Source: Alcaligenaceae bacterium
GTDB lineage: Bacteria; Pseudomonadota; Gammaproteobacteria; Burkholderiales; Burkholderiaceae_B
Length of the DNA: 64,000 bases
Assembly: GCA_030538235.1 (NCBI GenBank)
Contig: JAUNUJ010000002.1
Coordinates: 124,001-188,000, forward strand
Direction: 5' to 3'
The notes under the pieces are model-generated. The model was not told the DNA's origin and searched no databases. It worked only from the letters and a program-made list of their open reading frames with translations. Numbering within the stretch: the stretch's first letter is position 1; the number at the start of each line of letters is the position of its first letter. Shown piece by piece: positions 52,610-61,185 of the stretch. The position numbers were made by a program, and so were the translations under genes.

Positions 52610-54499
52610 ATGAAAAAAATCTTTTACCTTATCCTAGCGTCATTGCTTGCTATCAACTTGATGGCGGGTGCCGGACGTACGCAGACTGCAACGATTAGTT
52701 TTGAGACAGTTGAGATTGAAGAGCATATACAAATCATAGCTGATGGGGATGAAAGCTCTCCCAATGCTACATTTGAGCTGACCATGAGTCATCCCAATCG
52801 CTTTAATAATAAACAGGATTTAAAAAGTTTGCAGCAGCTCATAACCGCTAAGGTGCTTGGCGATGACTATGCCAACTATCCTAATTTGGAGGCAGCAATT
52901 AGTAGCTATTTGGTAGCTTATGAGCGTGAATACCGCGACAATTTAAGCGATTTCTTTGGTGATGATTTAACAGAGATGTTAAATGATCATCCCGTCGCTT
53001 TGTATCATTCCAACGCCATCAACCAGACTATCGATTATCAAAATGACCATATCCTCAGCTTTACAGTGGAACATTCGGTGTATCAAGGAGGCGCTCATGG
53101 TCTCAGCACCCAAAGACACTATTCGATTAACCTCAAATCAATAGAGGAATTGACGCTGTCACAACTGATGAAGCCTGGTTACGAGGCAGAGCTGACAGAG
53201 ATAGTTAAACAAAATCTGCTGCAAATCAAAGCCGAGAAATTCAAAGCCTATCAAGATAAGCTGTCCCAACTGGACGAGCAGACGCTTAAAGAGTCCTTTT
53301 TCAACTACGATGAAATCACCTTGCCCGATAACTTTATGCTGACCGATATGGGTTTGGCCTTTACTTACAATCCCTATGACATTGATGCCTATGCCGCAGG
53401 ATCGTATGAGGTGGATATTGCCTATGCTGAGGTGGCGCATTTAATGAATCAACCCGTTGTACAGCGCTTATTACCTGAAATCGATGTACAAGCCGCCCAC
53501 AGTCATCTTGATCCCACTGAGCTCAACTACGACGGTTACCATAATTCACGTTATGACTTTGAGGTGCAATACCCTGATTTTTTAATCCCCCAAGGGGAAT
53601 CCGAAACAGGAGATGGGCAGCGCTTTATATCAAGTGATGGCGATTATGTGATGTCGGTTTATCGAGATTTTAAGGCCTTAACCGGTGAGAATCCATCGTT
53701 ACAAGATGCCTATTATGCCGAGATTGGTGGTTTATCTAATATCTTGTACGATAAGCTGAGCGATAATTACTATTGGTTTCAAGGCAAAACCAAACGTACT
53801 CGCCATTATCAGCAGTTTACTTTCTTGATTCAGGATGAGTATTTTACTCTTTATATAGAGTACCCTCTAGCGGCTGAAAATACGCTGCAAGCTATCATCG
53901 AACACATCGCTGACTCTTTTTCTTTGGCTGACGCTGAGACAGGCGCTGAGACTAGTACTATGTCTGAAGAGCAAAGTGATGAATTTGTTTTTTTCTTAAA
54001 TGAGTTTCTACAGTCGACTTATTGGAATAAAAACTTCAATGCGATATTGCGTGACAATGATGAGCAACTAAGCACGTTCCTCGATCCCGGGGTGGATGTG
54101 CGACGCTACCATAGTCCTGGCGCCGTGCCCCATTTATATGCCCGTGCAGATAATTTCGGTTTTGATCACTTGACGGATTTTGTAACCCCTCTAGAGCCGG
54201 GGGGTGAAAATTCTTTTGCCGAAATGACAGCTGATATGTCAGTATGCGAGTTGAATTTTGAATCCACAGGGTTCATCACTGTATATTATGCTCCTAGCAC
54301 ATGGGAATTTACTGCGCTAGTTAATCCTGAAACCTTTGATTTTGCGCCCATCCCCTCACCCTACCCTGAGGCTACCGTGATGCAAGTGTTTGTCCCTAAA
54401 TATTATCAAGGTTTTGTTAACCCACGTGGTCTGTATTTTATTCAAAGTCCTGAGGGTTGGAAGCTTATGTTTGTGGATGATTCACTTTGTGGAGGATAG
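52610..54499 (+). CDS. exported DUF3298-domain protein
   Basis: The 629-residue product has a signal peptide (about 24 residues) and an N-terminal domain of the DUF4163/DUF3298 kind (PdaC/RsiV-like): VEHSVYQGGAHGLSTQRHYSINL with EELTLSQLMKPGYE at about 155-200, and VDIAYAEVAHLM near 275. RsiV-type domains bind lysozyme or act on peptidoglycan. The remainder (300-629) is unknown and contains a long acidic linker and a C-terminal beta-rich part with Cys residues. It follows the repeat-protein gene by 2 bases and is the last gene of the run. Confidence 0.75.
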   Translation: MKKIFYLILASLLAINLMAGAGRTQTATISFETVEIEEHIQIIADGDESSPNATFELTMSHPNRFNNKQDLKSLQQLITAKVLGDDYANYPNLEAAISSYLVAYEREYRDNLSDFFGDDLTEMLNDHPVALYHSNAINQTIDYQNDHILSFTVEHSVYQGGAHGLSTQRHYSINLKSIEELTLSQLMKPGYEAELTEIVKQNLLQIKAEKFKAYQDKLSQLDEQTLKESFFNYDEITLPDNFMLTDMGLAFTYNPYDIDAYAAGSYEVDIAYAEVAHLMNQPVVQRLLPEIDVQAAHSHLDPTELNYDGYHNSRYDFEVQYPDFLIPQGESETGDGQRFISSDGDYVMSVYRDFKALTGENPSLQDAYYAEIGGLSNILYDKLSDNYYWFQGKTKRTRHYQQFTFLIQDEYFTLYIEYPLAAENTLQAIIEHIADSFSLADAETGAETSTMSEEQSDEFVFFLNEFLQSTYWNKNFNAILRDNDEQLSTFLDPGVDVRRYHSPGAVPHLYARADNFGFDHLTDFVTPLEPGGENSFAEMTADMSVCELNFESTGFITVYYAPSTWEFTALVNPETFDFAPIPSPYPEATVMQVFVPKYYQGFVNPRGLYFIQSPEGWKLMFVDDSLCGG

Positions 54500-54530
54500 A
54501 CAGTTAGGTATGCCGCTTCGCTGAGCAAAC

Positions 54531-54569
54531 AACATGCCGACCATCACACGTCGTGAAAGTCGGCATGTT
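54531..54569. terminator. hairpin between the secreted cluster and cyaY
   Basis: A perfect 11 bp stem (54531-54541 with 54559-54569) between two converging genes. The T-run is weak on both strands, so it may serve as a two-way mRNA end. Confidence 0.55.
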
Positions 54570-54593
54570 ACAAAAAACGGCTTTTGAAAATAT

Positions 54594-54926
54594 CTAAGGA
54601 ATTGTGACCTTGAGCTCGCGCCCGGCCAAGTCCGTACAGAGTTGGCTTAAACGCTCATCCAGATTAGGACCTTCGCGAGTATCGACCCACTTGCCGTCTT
54701 GATAGCCATAGTGCCAAGCACCGCTAGGTGCAGCCAACCACATCTCCTGCAAAGGCGATTGGCTATTTAAAACAAGGTGGCTGGTACGATTAAAGACGAT
54801 CGTCAAAACCTGGCCATCAAGCGTGGTGTCCAAGTCTAAATCGAGCTCATCAAACCAACCCTCTGCTTGATCTTCGACTTCTGCCAAAATTGCGTCTGCT
54901 AAGGCAAGGAATTCAGATTCTGTCAT
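54594..54926 (-). CDS. cyaY: frataxin homologue CyaY
   Basis: The 110-residue protein is of frataxin size with the acidic first helix (DAILAEVEDQAEGWFDELDLDLD) and the beta-sheet with TIVFNRTSHLVLNSQSPLQEMWLA and WHYGYQDGKW. CyaY binds iron and tunes the IscS-based Fe-S assembly. It is divergent from lptM and lysA, the usual order in Proteobacteria. Confidence 0.95.
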   Translation of the reverse strand: MTESEFLALADAILAEVEDQAEGWFDELDLDLDTTLDGQVLTIVFNRTSHLVLNSQSPLQEMWLAAPSGAWHYGYQDGKWVDTREGPNLDERLSQLCTDLAGRELKVTIP

Positions 54927-55067
54927 AATGTATATCTTCTAAAACTAATTGGTTTAAATAGGGAAAGCTTTTAAGATACTATAACAAAGCACCCTATAAT
55001 TTACTGATTATTAGAATTCATGTTAATTAAATTATTTAATCAAACCAAGAACGACCTTGAGGTTGGT

Positions 55068-55340
55068 GTGGCTACTCAAAAAAAATTACTCTCCGCTGTG
55101 ATTGCAGCTTTTCTGCTCTCGGCCTGCGGTCAAAAAACACCGGTCTACTTACCTTCGGCGGCTCAGCAGCGTGCCTTGGATGAGCGTGACGCCCGGATTA
55201 AGGCTCGCAAAGAAGCTCGCAAAAACGAAACCGCTGAACAAAAAGCCGCCCGCCAAGCTCGTATCGAATACGGTCGCCAACGCGCTCAAGAGTTTCGTGA
55301 CGCCCAAGAGCTCTCCAATAGCGATGGAAAACTAGATTAA
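55068..55340 (+). CDS. lptM: small lipoprotein LptM (YifL-like)
   Basis: The 90-residue lipoprotein has the lipobox LLSAC followed by GQKTPVYLP, the LptM signature (CGxKxPLYxP) that helps LptD mature in the outer membrane. The rest is a charged helical tail (RDARIKARKEARKN). I start at the GTG at 55068, where a GAGG site is 5 bases away and the signal peptide has normal length; an ATG at 55020 gives 16 extra residues and no ribosome site. It stands 51 bases before lysA and divergent from cyaY, as is typical. Confidence 0.85.
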   Translation: MATQKKLLSAVIAAFLLSACGQKTPVYLPSAAQQRALDERDARIKARKEARKNETAEQKAARQARIEYGRQRAQEFRDAQELSNSDGKLD

Positions 55341-55391
55341 CGCTTAAACTAAGACCTTATCGCCCTCTCGATCCTATTTTATTTTAAGATT

Positions 55392-56696
55392 ATGCAAAAT
55401 CACTTAGCTAACAAAACCACCCGCGCGCCTGTAGGTGAACCACACTTTCACTACCAAGATAATGCCTTATATGTTGAGCAGCTTGCTATCAAAGAGCTAG
55501 CCAAAGAACACGGCACGCCGCTGTATATTTACTCCAAAGCCGCCTTAAGAGCAGCTTGGGACAATTATCAAGAAGCAGTTGGCGATCGTGATGTATTAAT
55601 TTGTTATGCAGTGAAAGCCAACTCCAACCTAGCCGTGTTAAATCAATTTGCCCAATGGGGTGCCGGTTTTGATATTGTCTCCGCCGGCGAGTTGGAACGA
55701 GCTCTCAAGGCCGGTGCTGAGCCTCAGAAGATTATTTTTTCCGGCGTCGGTAAGCAGGCCTGGGAGATCCAAAGAGCGCTGGAAGTCGGCATCAAGTGCT
55801 TTAACGTGGAGTCCATCCCCGAGTTAAGTTTAATTCAGGAAGTGGCTGCTGAGATTGACATAAAAGCCGCGGTTTCACTACGCATCAACCCCGATGTCGA
55901 TGCCAAAACCCACCCCTATATTTCTACCGGTCTCAAGGGCAATAAATTCGGTATCGCGATGGAAGATGCCTTAGCCACTTATGAGTATGCCTTGCGCTTA
56001 TCACATATCGACATTGTCGGTTTGGATTGCCACATCGGCTCTCAAATCACTGAGCTCTCCCCCTTTCAAGATGCCCTAGAGCGTTTGATACAACTGATGG
56101 ATCAACTGGCTGAAAAAGGCATTAAGTTAACACATTTAGATATCGGCGGCGGTTTGGGAATACGCTATCTGGACGAGGAACTACCACATCCACGCGACTT
56201 AATTAACCCGACCCTTGACACCCTTAAGGCTCGCGGTTATGGTGACTTACAATTAGTCCTAGAACCGGGTCGTTCACTGGTCGGCAATAGCGGGCTCCTC
56301 GTCACTGAAGTACTGTTTTTAAAAGAGGGGGAAGTCAAGAACTTTGCCATCGTTGATGCAGCGATGAACGATTTACTGCGCCCCACCCTCTATGACGTTT
56401 ACCATGGCGCGCTCGCAGTAGAAGCAGTCGAAGGCACGAGCACGCGTTACGATGTGGTCGGCCCGGTGTGTGAATCCGGCGACTGGTTAGCCAAAGACCG
56501 CGATTTTGTTATTAAACCTGGCTCTTTGATAGCTATCGAGTCTGCCGGTGCCTATGGTTTTGTGATGAGCAGTCAGTATAATAGCCGCCCTCGTGCCGCC
56601 GAAGTGCTGGTCGATGGCAACAAGAGCTACCTTGTACGTCGTCGTGAAACCATAGCAGAGCTCTTTGAGCACGAAGTGATTCCCAGCGATAGTTAA
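55392..56696 (+). CDS. lysA: diaminopimelate decarboxylase
   Basis: The 434-residue enzyme makes L-lysine from meso-diaminopimelate with PLP. Lys75 in ICYAVKANSN binds PLP; GLDCHIGSQI (about 216), DIGGGLGI (about 251), EPGRSLVGN and the cross-subunit CESGD near 357 complete the fold III decarboxylase site. The context cyaY-lptM-lysA is typical. The start has no strong ribosome site. Confidence 0.97.
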   Translation: MQNHLANKTTRAPVGEPHFHYQDNALYVEQLAIKELAKEHGTPLYIYSKAALRAAWDNYQEAVGDRDVLICYAVKANSNLAVLNQFAQWGAGFDIVSAGELERALKAGAEPQKIIFSGVGKQAWEIQRALEVGIKCFNVESIPELSLIQEVAAEIDIKAAVSLRINPDVDAKTHPYISTGLKGNKFGIAMEDALATYEYALRLSHIDIVGLDCHIGSQITELSPFQDALERLIQLMDQLAEKGIKLTHLDIGGGLGIRYLDEELPHPRDLINPTLDTLKARGYGDLQLVLEPGRSLVGNSGLLVTEVLFLKEGEVKNFAIVDAAMNDLLRPTLYDVYHGALAVEAVEGTSTRYDVVGPVCESGDWLAKDRDFVIKPGSLIAIESAGAYGFVMSSQYNSRPRAAEVLVDGNKSYLVRRRETIAELFEHEVIPSDS

Positions 56697-56733
56697 ATCA
56701 CCCAATAGCTAACCACCTGAGGAGACGACCACA

Positions 56734-57867
56734 ATGAACAGACCACTGAGCGGAATCCGCGTCATCGAAATGGCCGGTATCGGTCCAGCGCCCTTTTGTG
56801 CCATGATGTTAGCCGATATGGGTGCTGAGGTGATACGCATCGACCGACACGGCGATACCTTTTTAGGTGGAGGTGGCACTGTGATTGAGCGCGGTCGTCG
56901 CAATCTTATCCTGGATCTCAAGCAAGCAGAAGCTAAAGACATTGTTAAGAAGTTGGTCGCCAAAGCCGATGTGCTGATTGAACCATATCGACCGGGTGTC
57001 ATGGAAAGACTGGGTTTAGGTCCGGATGACTGTTGGGAAATCAATCCCAAATTAGTGTATGCTCGCATGACCGGTTGGGGTCAAAGTGGTCCTCTGTCTA
57101 AAACAGCGGGGCATGATATCAACTACTTAGCGGTTTCCGGTGCTTTACATGCCATGGGTGAGGCGGACTCACCTCCCACACCGCCACTGCATCTGGTGGG
57201 CGATATGGGTGGCGGCGCGATGATGTTGGCCTACGGCATTGTCTGTGCCTTGTTAGAAAGTCAACGCTCCCAACAGGGTCAAGTCGTTGATGCCGCCATT
57301 ACCAGTGGTGCCTCCCTGATAAGCACCATGTACTATGCCCTCATGCAGCAGAATCTCTGGAATTTAAATCGTGAATCCAATCTACTGGACGGTGGGGCCC
57401 CTTTTTATGGCTGTTACCGCTGTGCTGATGGCAAGTTTGTCGCGATTGGCGCGATTGAACCGCAATTCTATCAACTTCTAGTGAGCTTATGTGGTGTAGA
57501 GGATCAAGCTATCTTCCAAGAGCAAATGAATAAAGACATGTGGCCGGCACAAAAACAAGCTTGGACTGAGTTGTTTCTGACTAAAACACAAGCCCAATGG
57601 TGTGACATTTTAGAAGGTACGGATGCCTGCTTCTCACCTGTTTTAAATTTTGAGGAGGCAGTGAGTTACAACCATCACCAAGCTAGACATAGCTTTGAGA
57701 CCATTGACGGGATTGACTGCCCTGCGCCCGGACCGCTGCTAAGTCGCACCCCGGCCAAAGCCGACGTAGTTAATGCACCCGGCGCTCACACTCAAGAAAT
57801 CCTGGAGGAGTTGGGCTTTAGTACAGCAGAAATTCAAGTCCTTAGAGACAAGAAAGTCAGCAATTAA
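56734..57867 (+). CDS. alpha-methylacyl-CoA racemase-like CaiB/BaiF family protein
   Basis: The 377-residue protein belongs to the CaiB/BaiF class III CoA-transferase fold. His127 in AGHDINYLAVSG and Asp157 in LVGDMGGGAMM are the acid/base pair of the alpha-methylacyl-CoA racemases, and GGAPFYGCYRCADGKFVAIGAIEPQFY matches the racemase branch. It would invert the 2-methyl centre of branched acyl-CoAs so that beta-oxidation can proceed, possibly with FadB (inference). It follows lysA by 37 bases with a GGAG site; the pairing with lysA is probably incidental. Confidence 0.85.
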   Translation: MNRPLSGIRVIEMAGIGPAPFCAMMLADMGAEVIRIDRHGDTFLGGGGTVIERGRRNLILDLKQAEAKDIVKKLVAKADVLIEPYRPGVMERLGLGPDDCWEINPKLVYARMTGWGQSGPLSKTAGHDINYLAVSGALHAMGEADSPPTPPLHLVGDMGGGAMMLAYGIVCALLESQRSQQGQVVDAAITSGASLISTMYYALMQQNLWNLNRESNLLDGGAPFYGCYRCADGKFVAIGAIEPQFYQLLVSLCGVEDQAIFQEQMNKDMWPAQKQAWTELFLTKTQAQWCDILEGTDACFSPVLNFEEAVSYNHHQARHSFETIDGIDCPAPGPLLSRTPAKADVVNAPGAHTQEILEELGFSTAEIQVLRDKKVSN

Positions 57868-57909
57868 AAGCAATCGCTGAGCACCGGACCTTTACTATTT
57901 TTCCCGCAC

Positions 57910-58473
57910 CTACTCAGTCGCAACGGCAATGACGCTAGGGTAATAGCTTAAATAGCTAATTGCCTCACTAGGAAAATACAAAGGGTCACAACGCTCAATC
58001 TCATGAGAAGTGCCCTCAAGCGTCGTGTAATTTAATGTATAACAATCCAGTTGTTGATAGTTCATCAAGCCGGCTCTCTTACGCTGAGCCACCTCTACCA
58101 CCGGGGTCTGCTCGCCTATGGCATTAATCGCCAGGACATTTAAAGGTAGAGTCCATAATTGCAGAAAAGGCAAAATAGCAAAAGCCCCAAGGGCTAGAAA
58201 AAACAGTTGTCCTACAATCTGTTTAATGGACACGGATTTAGTAAATAACGGCTCCGGCCGCCAGTCCAAGAAGGATGAGCGTCTTTTTTTACCCTTAATG
58301 AAACGCTCTCGACTCGCTTCCTGACTTTTAAGCTGGCGCTTCTTCTGCGCCTTGTTGCTGTAATAAAGCCATTGAAAAAGCAAATACAACGCCACAACTA
58401 ATGGCACAAAAACCCACGCACTACTCATCGGGTAATAAAATAAGGCCACTAAACTTTCTAATATAAACGTCAT
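57910..58473 (-). CDS. unknown membrane protein, two helices
   Basis: The 187-residue protein has one helix near residues 17-37, a basic loop (NKAQKKRQLKSQ, then GKKRR), a second helix at 87-117 and an extracytoplasmic C-terminal part with two Cys (LDCYT, ERCDPLYF). It resembles no family I know. It converges with the racemase gene across 42 bases. The ribosome site is weak. Confidence 0.65.
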   Translation of the reverse strand: MTFILESLVALFYYPMSSAWVFVPLVVALYLLFQWLYYSNKAQKKRQLKSQEASRERFIKGKKRRSSFLDWRPEPLFTKSVSIKQIVGQLFFLALGAFAILPFLQLWTLPLNVLAINAIGEQTPVVEVAQRKRAGLMNYQQLDCYTLNYTTLEGTSHEIERCDPLYFPSEAISYLSYYPSVIAVATE

Positions 58474-58644
58474 ATAGAGTCACCCTAACAAGCCACGATA
58501 AATTTAGTCTGGTCGGGTGATACTTTGGCGTGCATTGGACAATTAACACTATTGCCCTTACCTGGGCTAGACAAGCGTGTACCTTTGGACTTTACTATAT
58601 AAAAGCTACTGACACCCTTCGTATGCTTATGTTTGGATCCTAGC

Positions 58645-59025
58645 TTATCCGGCCATAATTAATTTGCCGTCCATTTTTAGCAAATTCTTGCCATTGACAA
58701 TGGTCGTCTCAGTATTAAGTCTGGCAGACGTTTTAGCTGAATAATCAATATTAAAGGCGCGTATACGGTCAGAACCCAAGACAGTTTTGTCTGAGCGCTG
58801 CAATGCTTGTTTCAATCTCTTGTCAACCTATTGTGGATCAATACGCCAATTTTGAAATTTCTAAAAGCGGTTCCACTAACATACATTTTGTCATTATCAA
58901 AATTATTGAATTCACAGTATTCAAATTGACATGACTCAAAGCGACTTTGTATAAGAGCGCGTAAAAAATGATCTCTCGAAAAAACGAGGCTTAAATTCAC
59001 TATCTACATCCAAATACATAACCAC
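58645..59025 (-). pseudogene. frameshifted remnant of an unknown gene
   Basis: The minus strand reads as protein in three successive frames: VMYLDVDSEFKPRFFER, then RDHFLRALIQSRFESCQFEYCEFNNFDNDKMYV in part, then KQALQRSDKTVLGSDRIRAF and KLIMAG before a TAA at 58645-58647. At least two frameshifts (near 58975 and 58830) separate the pieces. I do not recognise the family. The continuity of codon-like sequence over 380 bases is the only support. Confidence 0.4.
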
Positions 59026-59202
59026 GTTAGACTATTGACGAAGAGGAGCTAGTAAGGAAATAAATCTATTAATAAGATTTAAGACAAAAATCTTAACAAG
59101 CTGATATGACATTATGATTACGGAGTTGTTACGAATACATGAATATCATCAGACTAAGTGAGCTTAATACGACTTCCGGTTCTTCAGCTTTTAAAATAGT
59201 GT

Positions 59203-59260
59203 TAACGGCAGTGTAAAAATGACCCTAGGGAGGTGCGGCAATTGAAAAATGACCCCCAAG
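59203..59260. mobile_element. remnant of an IS21-family terminus
   Basis: AAAAATGACCC occurs twice, at 59215-59225 and 59245-59255, spaced 30 bases. The first is preceded by GTTAACGGCAGTGT. Repeated AAAAATGACC blocks at the ends are typical of IS21-like elements in Proteobacteria. No istA or istB coding sequence is present, so only an end is left. Confidence 0.55.
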
Positions 59261-59752
59261 TTAATAAGCTCCTGGATGCTTTACGCCCAACAAGGTGTGT
59301 CATATGTCATGATGCTAAGCTGATCCTTTCGGTCTGAGTCAGCTATTGATCCAATGGGAGTCTCTTATAGCTGCCCCACAATGGAAAGTTATGCAGAATA
59401 TCGACTTATCCACTAATCTGTATTGGTCCAGACCATACAAAGAATCCCTAGTAATATTATTAGGCAAGCACCCACTAAACACATGTATTCATGCTCTTCG
59501 AATTGGACAACACTAGTGAAGACTAGTTTTATGTTCATGTTAGAAGAGAAAACTTGAGTCACATCGGTATTGAGTTAGGCTATCTAGCTTCTCCACAGAC
59601 GGATATGTATTCACTTAAGATTTACGATATTTTCTTGAACTTGTCCCTAATTTTCAGCCTGCATTATTGGTAGAAACGGTTTTATAAACTCGTTCTAATT
59701 TCTGTTCTGGAGTAGGCTCGCACCGAACTTTTCATTAAATTCATCATTAATT

Positions 59753-59790
59753 ATAAAAAAAGCGCTGATGATTCAATTATTCATCAGCGC
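59753..59790 (-). terminator. intrinsic terminator of the resB-ccsA operon
   Basis: A perfect 10 bp stem (59762-59771 with 59781-59790), 9-base loop, followed on the minus strand by six T, 37 bases beyond the ccsA stop. Confidence 0.95.
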
Positions 59791-59826
59791 CATTTAATAC
59801 GACTACTATCTAATTAAGCTCTCAGC

Positions 59827-61173
59827 CTATAGCTCACCATATGAGTGCAAGCCTGATAGGAAGATATTGACCCCTAAGAAGGCGAAGCTGGTCACCACAA
59901 GACCTACTAATGCCCAGTAAGCCATCACTTGACCACGCATACCCTTCATTAAGCGTAAGTGTAGCCAAGCCGCATAGTTTAACCAGACGATAAATGCCCA
60001 AGTTTCTTTAGGGTCCCATTGCCAATAGGTACCCCAAGCATCTGCAGCCCAGAAAGCGCCTAACACAGTAGCCACCGTAAAGAAGGCAAAGCCGATAGAG
60101 ATCGCGCGGTACATAATATCATCTAGCACCTCGAAGCTAGGGAGGCGCTCGGCAATGCGCTTACGGCCCAGTAAAATTGCCGCCACAATCAGCACGCTTA
60201 GACCGAAGTAAATCACCCATACCGCGTAATCACCACGAGAACTGAAGATTAATGGCTCAGCCACCAAAGCACCGCCCACCAATAACAATGGGATCATCGG
60301 ACGCCAAGAAGTGGTATTACCATGCAGTTTGACCAAATAGGCAAAACCGACCATCGCTGCCAGAGCGAAAGTACCGTAACCCACGAAGTTGGCCGGCACA
60401 TGAATTTTCATCCACCAGCTATTAAGCGCGTTATTAAGTGGTTGAATAGTTGCCGCATCACGCAGGAAGGTATACCACAGCAGGAAGGTCACAGCCGAGG
60501 CTACGACCAACATCACGAAACCACCTAAAGCACGAGTATTGTATCGACGCTCATAATACAGATAGAAAAGCACTGTGATTAGACAGAAGAGTACAAAAAC
60601 CTCATACAAATTACTGACCGGAATATGACCCATATCGAAGGCAATTAGATGACTTTCACGCCAACGCACCAACAAACCGATTGAACCCATTACCGTACCA
60701 GACCAAGCAAAAGCCGGACCCATCCAGCTCAGGCGGTTATTGACAAAGCCTAACCAATAAGCCACTGTCGACATAAAGTACAGAGCGCACATCCACAACA
60801 CAGCGGACTGGGAAGAAAAGAAATACTTTAAGAAAAAATTCGTATCGCCTTTAGATAAGTCGCCCCCGTAAATCAACACCGCACAGGCTGACAGTACAAA
60901 AGTCATAATTAAATAGGTACGTAGCGGGCGCCATAACCAACCCACCCACACCACCATAAAGGTAGAAGCGACTAAGATAACTTTTTCATAGATATCCATG
61001 GAGTCCGGCCACTCTACCAAAAAGTAAACAGCGGCGGCCATCAGAGCTAGGAAAAAGACAATGTCTGTCCAATTAAAGCGACCTCTTAAGCTCTCGGTAG
61101 TGACACCTTCGGAGCTTTTTTCCCATTTGGCCGCTACCGTAGCGGCTTTAGATTGTGCTAATGTTTCACTCAT
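59827..61173 (-). CDS. ccsA: cytochrome c biogenesis protein CcsA/CcsB (System II)
   Basis: The 448-residue membrane protein belongs to the HemeHandling CcsA family. The WWD-type heme-binding motif is seen as WGTYWQWDPKETWAFIVWL near 390, with conserved His residues in the flanking loops. With ResB it forms the synthase that exports heme and attaches it to CxxCH apocytochromes outside the inner membrane. It is 12 bases after resB, with an AGGGG site. Confidence 0.95.
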   Translation of the reverse strand: MSETLAQSKAATVAAKWEKSSEGVTTESLRGRFNWTDIVFFLALMAAAVYFLVEWPDSMDIYEKVILVASTFMVVWVGWLWRPLRTYLIMTFVLSACAVLIYGGDLSKGDTNFFLKYFFSSQSAVLWMCALYFMSTVAYWLGFVNNRLSWMGPAFAWSGTVMGSIGLLVRWRESHLIAFDMGHIPVSNLYEVFVLFCLITVLFYLYYERRYNTRALGGFVMLVVASAVTFLLWYTFLRDAATIQPLNNALNSWWMKIHVPANFVGYGTFALAAMVGFAYLVKLHGNTTSWRPMIPLLLVGGALVAEPLIFSSRGDYAVWVIYFGLSVLIVAAILLGRKRIAERLPSFEVLDDIMYRAISIGFAFFTVATVLGAFWAADAWGTYWQWDPKETWAFIVWLNYAAWLHLRLMKGMRGQVMAYWALVGLVVTSFAFLGVNIFLSGLHSYGEL

Positions 61174-61185
61174 TTTTAAATACCC

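Larger units (their letters stand above)
58474..59826. other. 1.35 kb decayed region without an intact gene
   Basis: No intact gene was found between 58474 and the ccsA terminator. Traces are a minus-strand frameshifted gene (58645-59025), an IS21-like end (59203-59260) and the terminator of ccsA (59753-59790). The rest, 59261-59750, shows nothing I could identify. Confidence 0.7.

Noticed and set aside
58812-59000. a separate 62-residue minus-strand gene
   Set aside because: It begins with GTG, has no ribosome site and reads as the middle piece of a frameshifted pseudogene, so it is not listed as an own gene.
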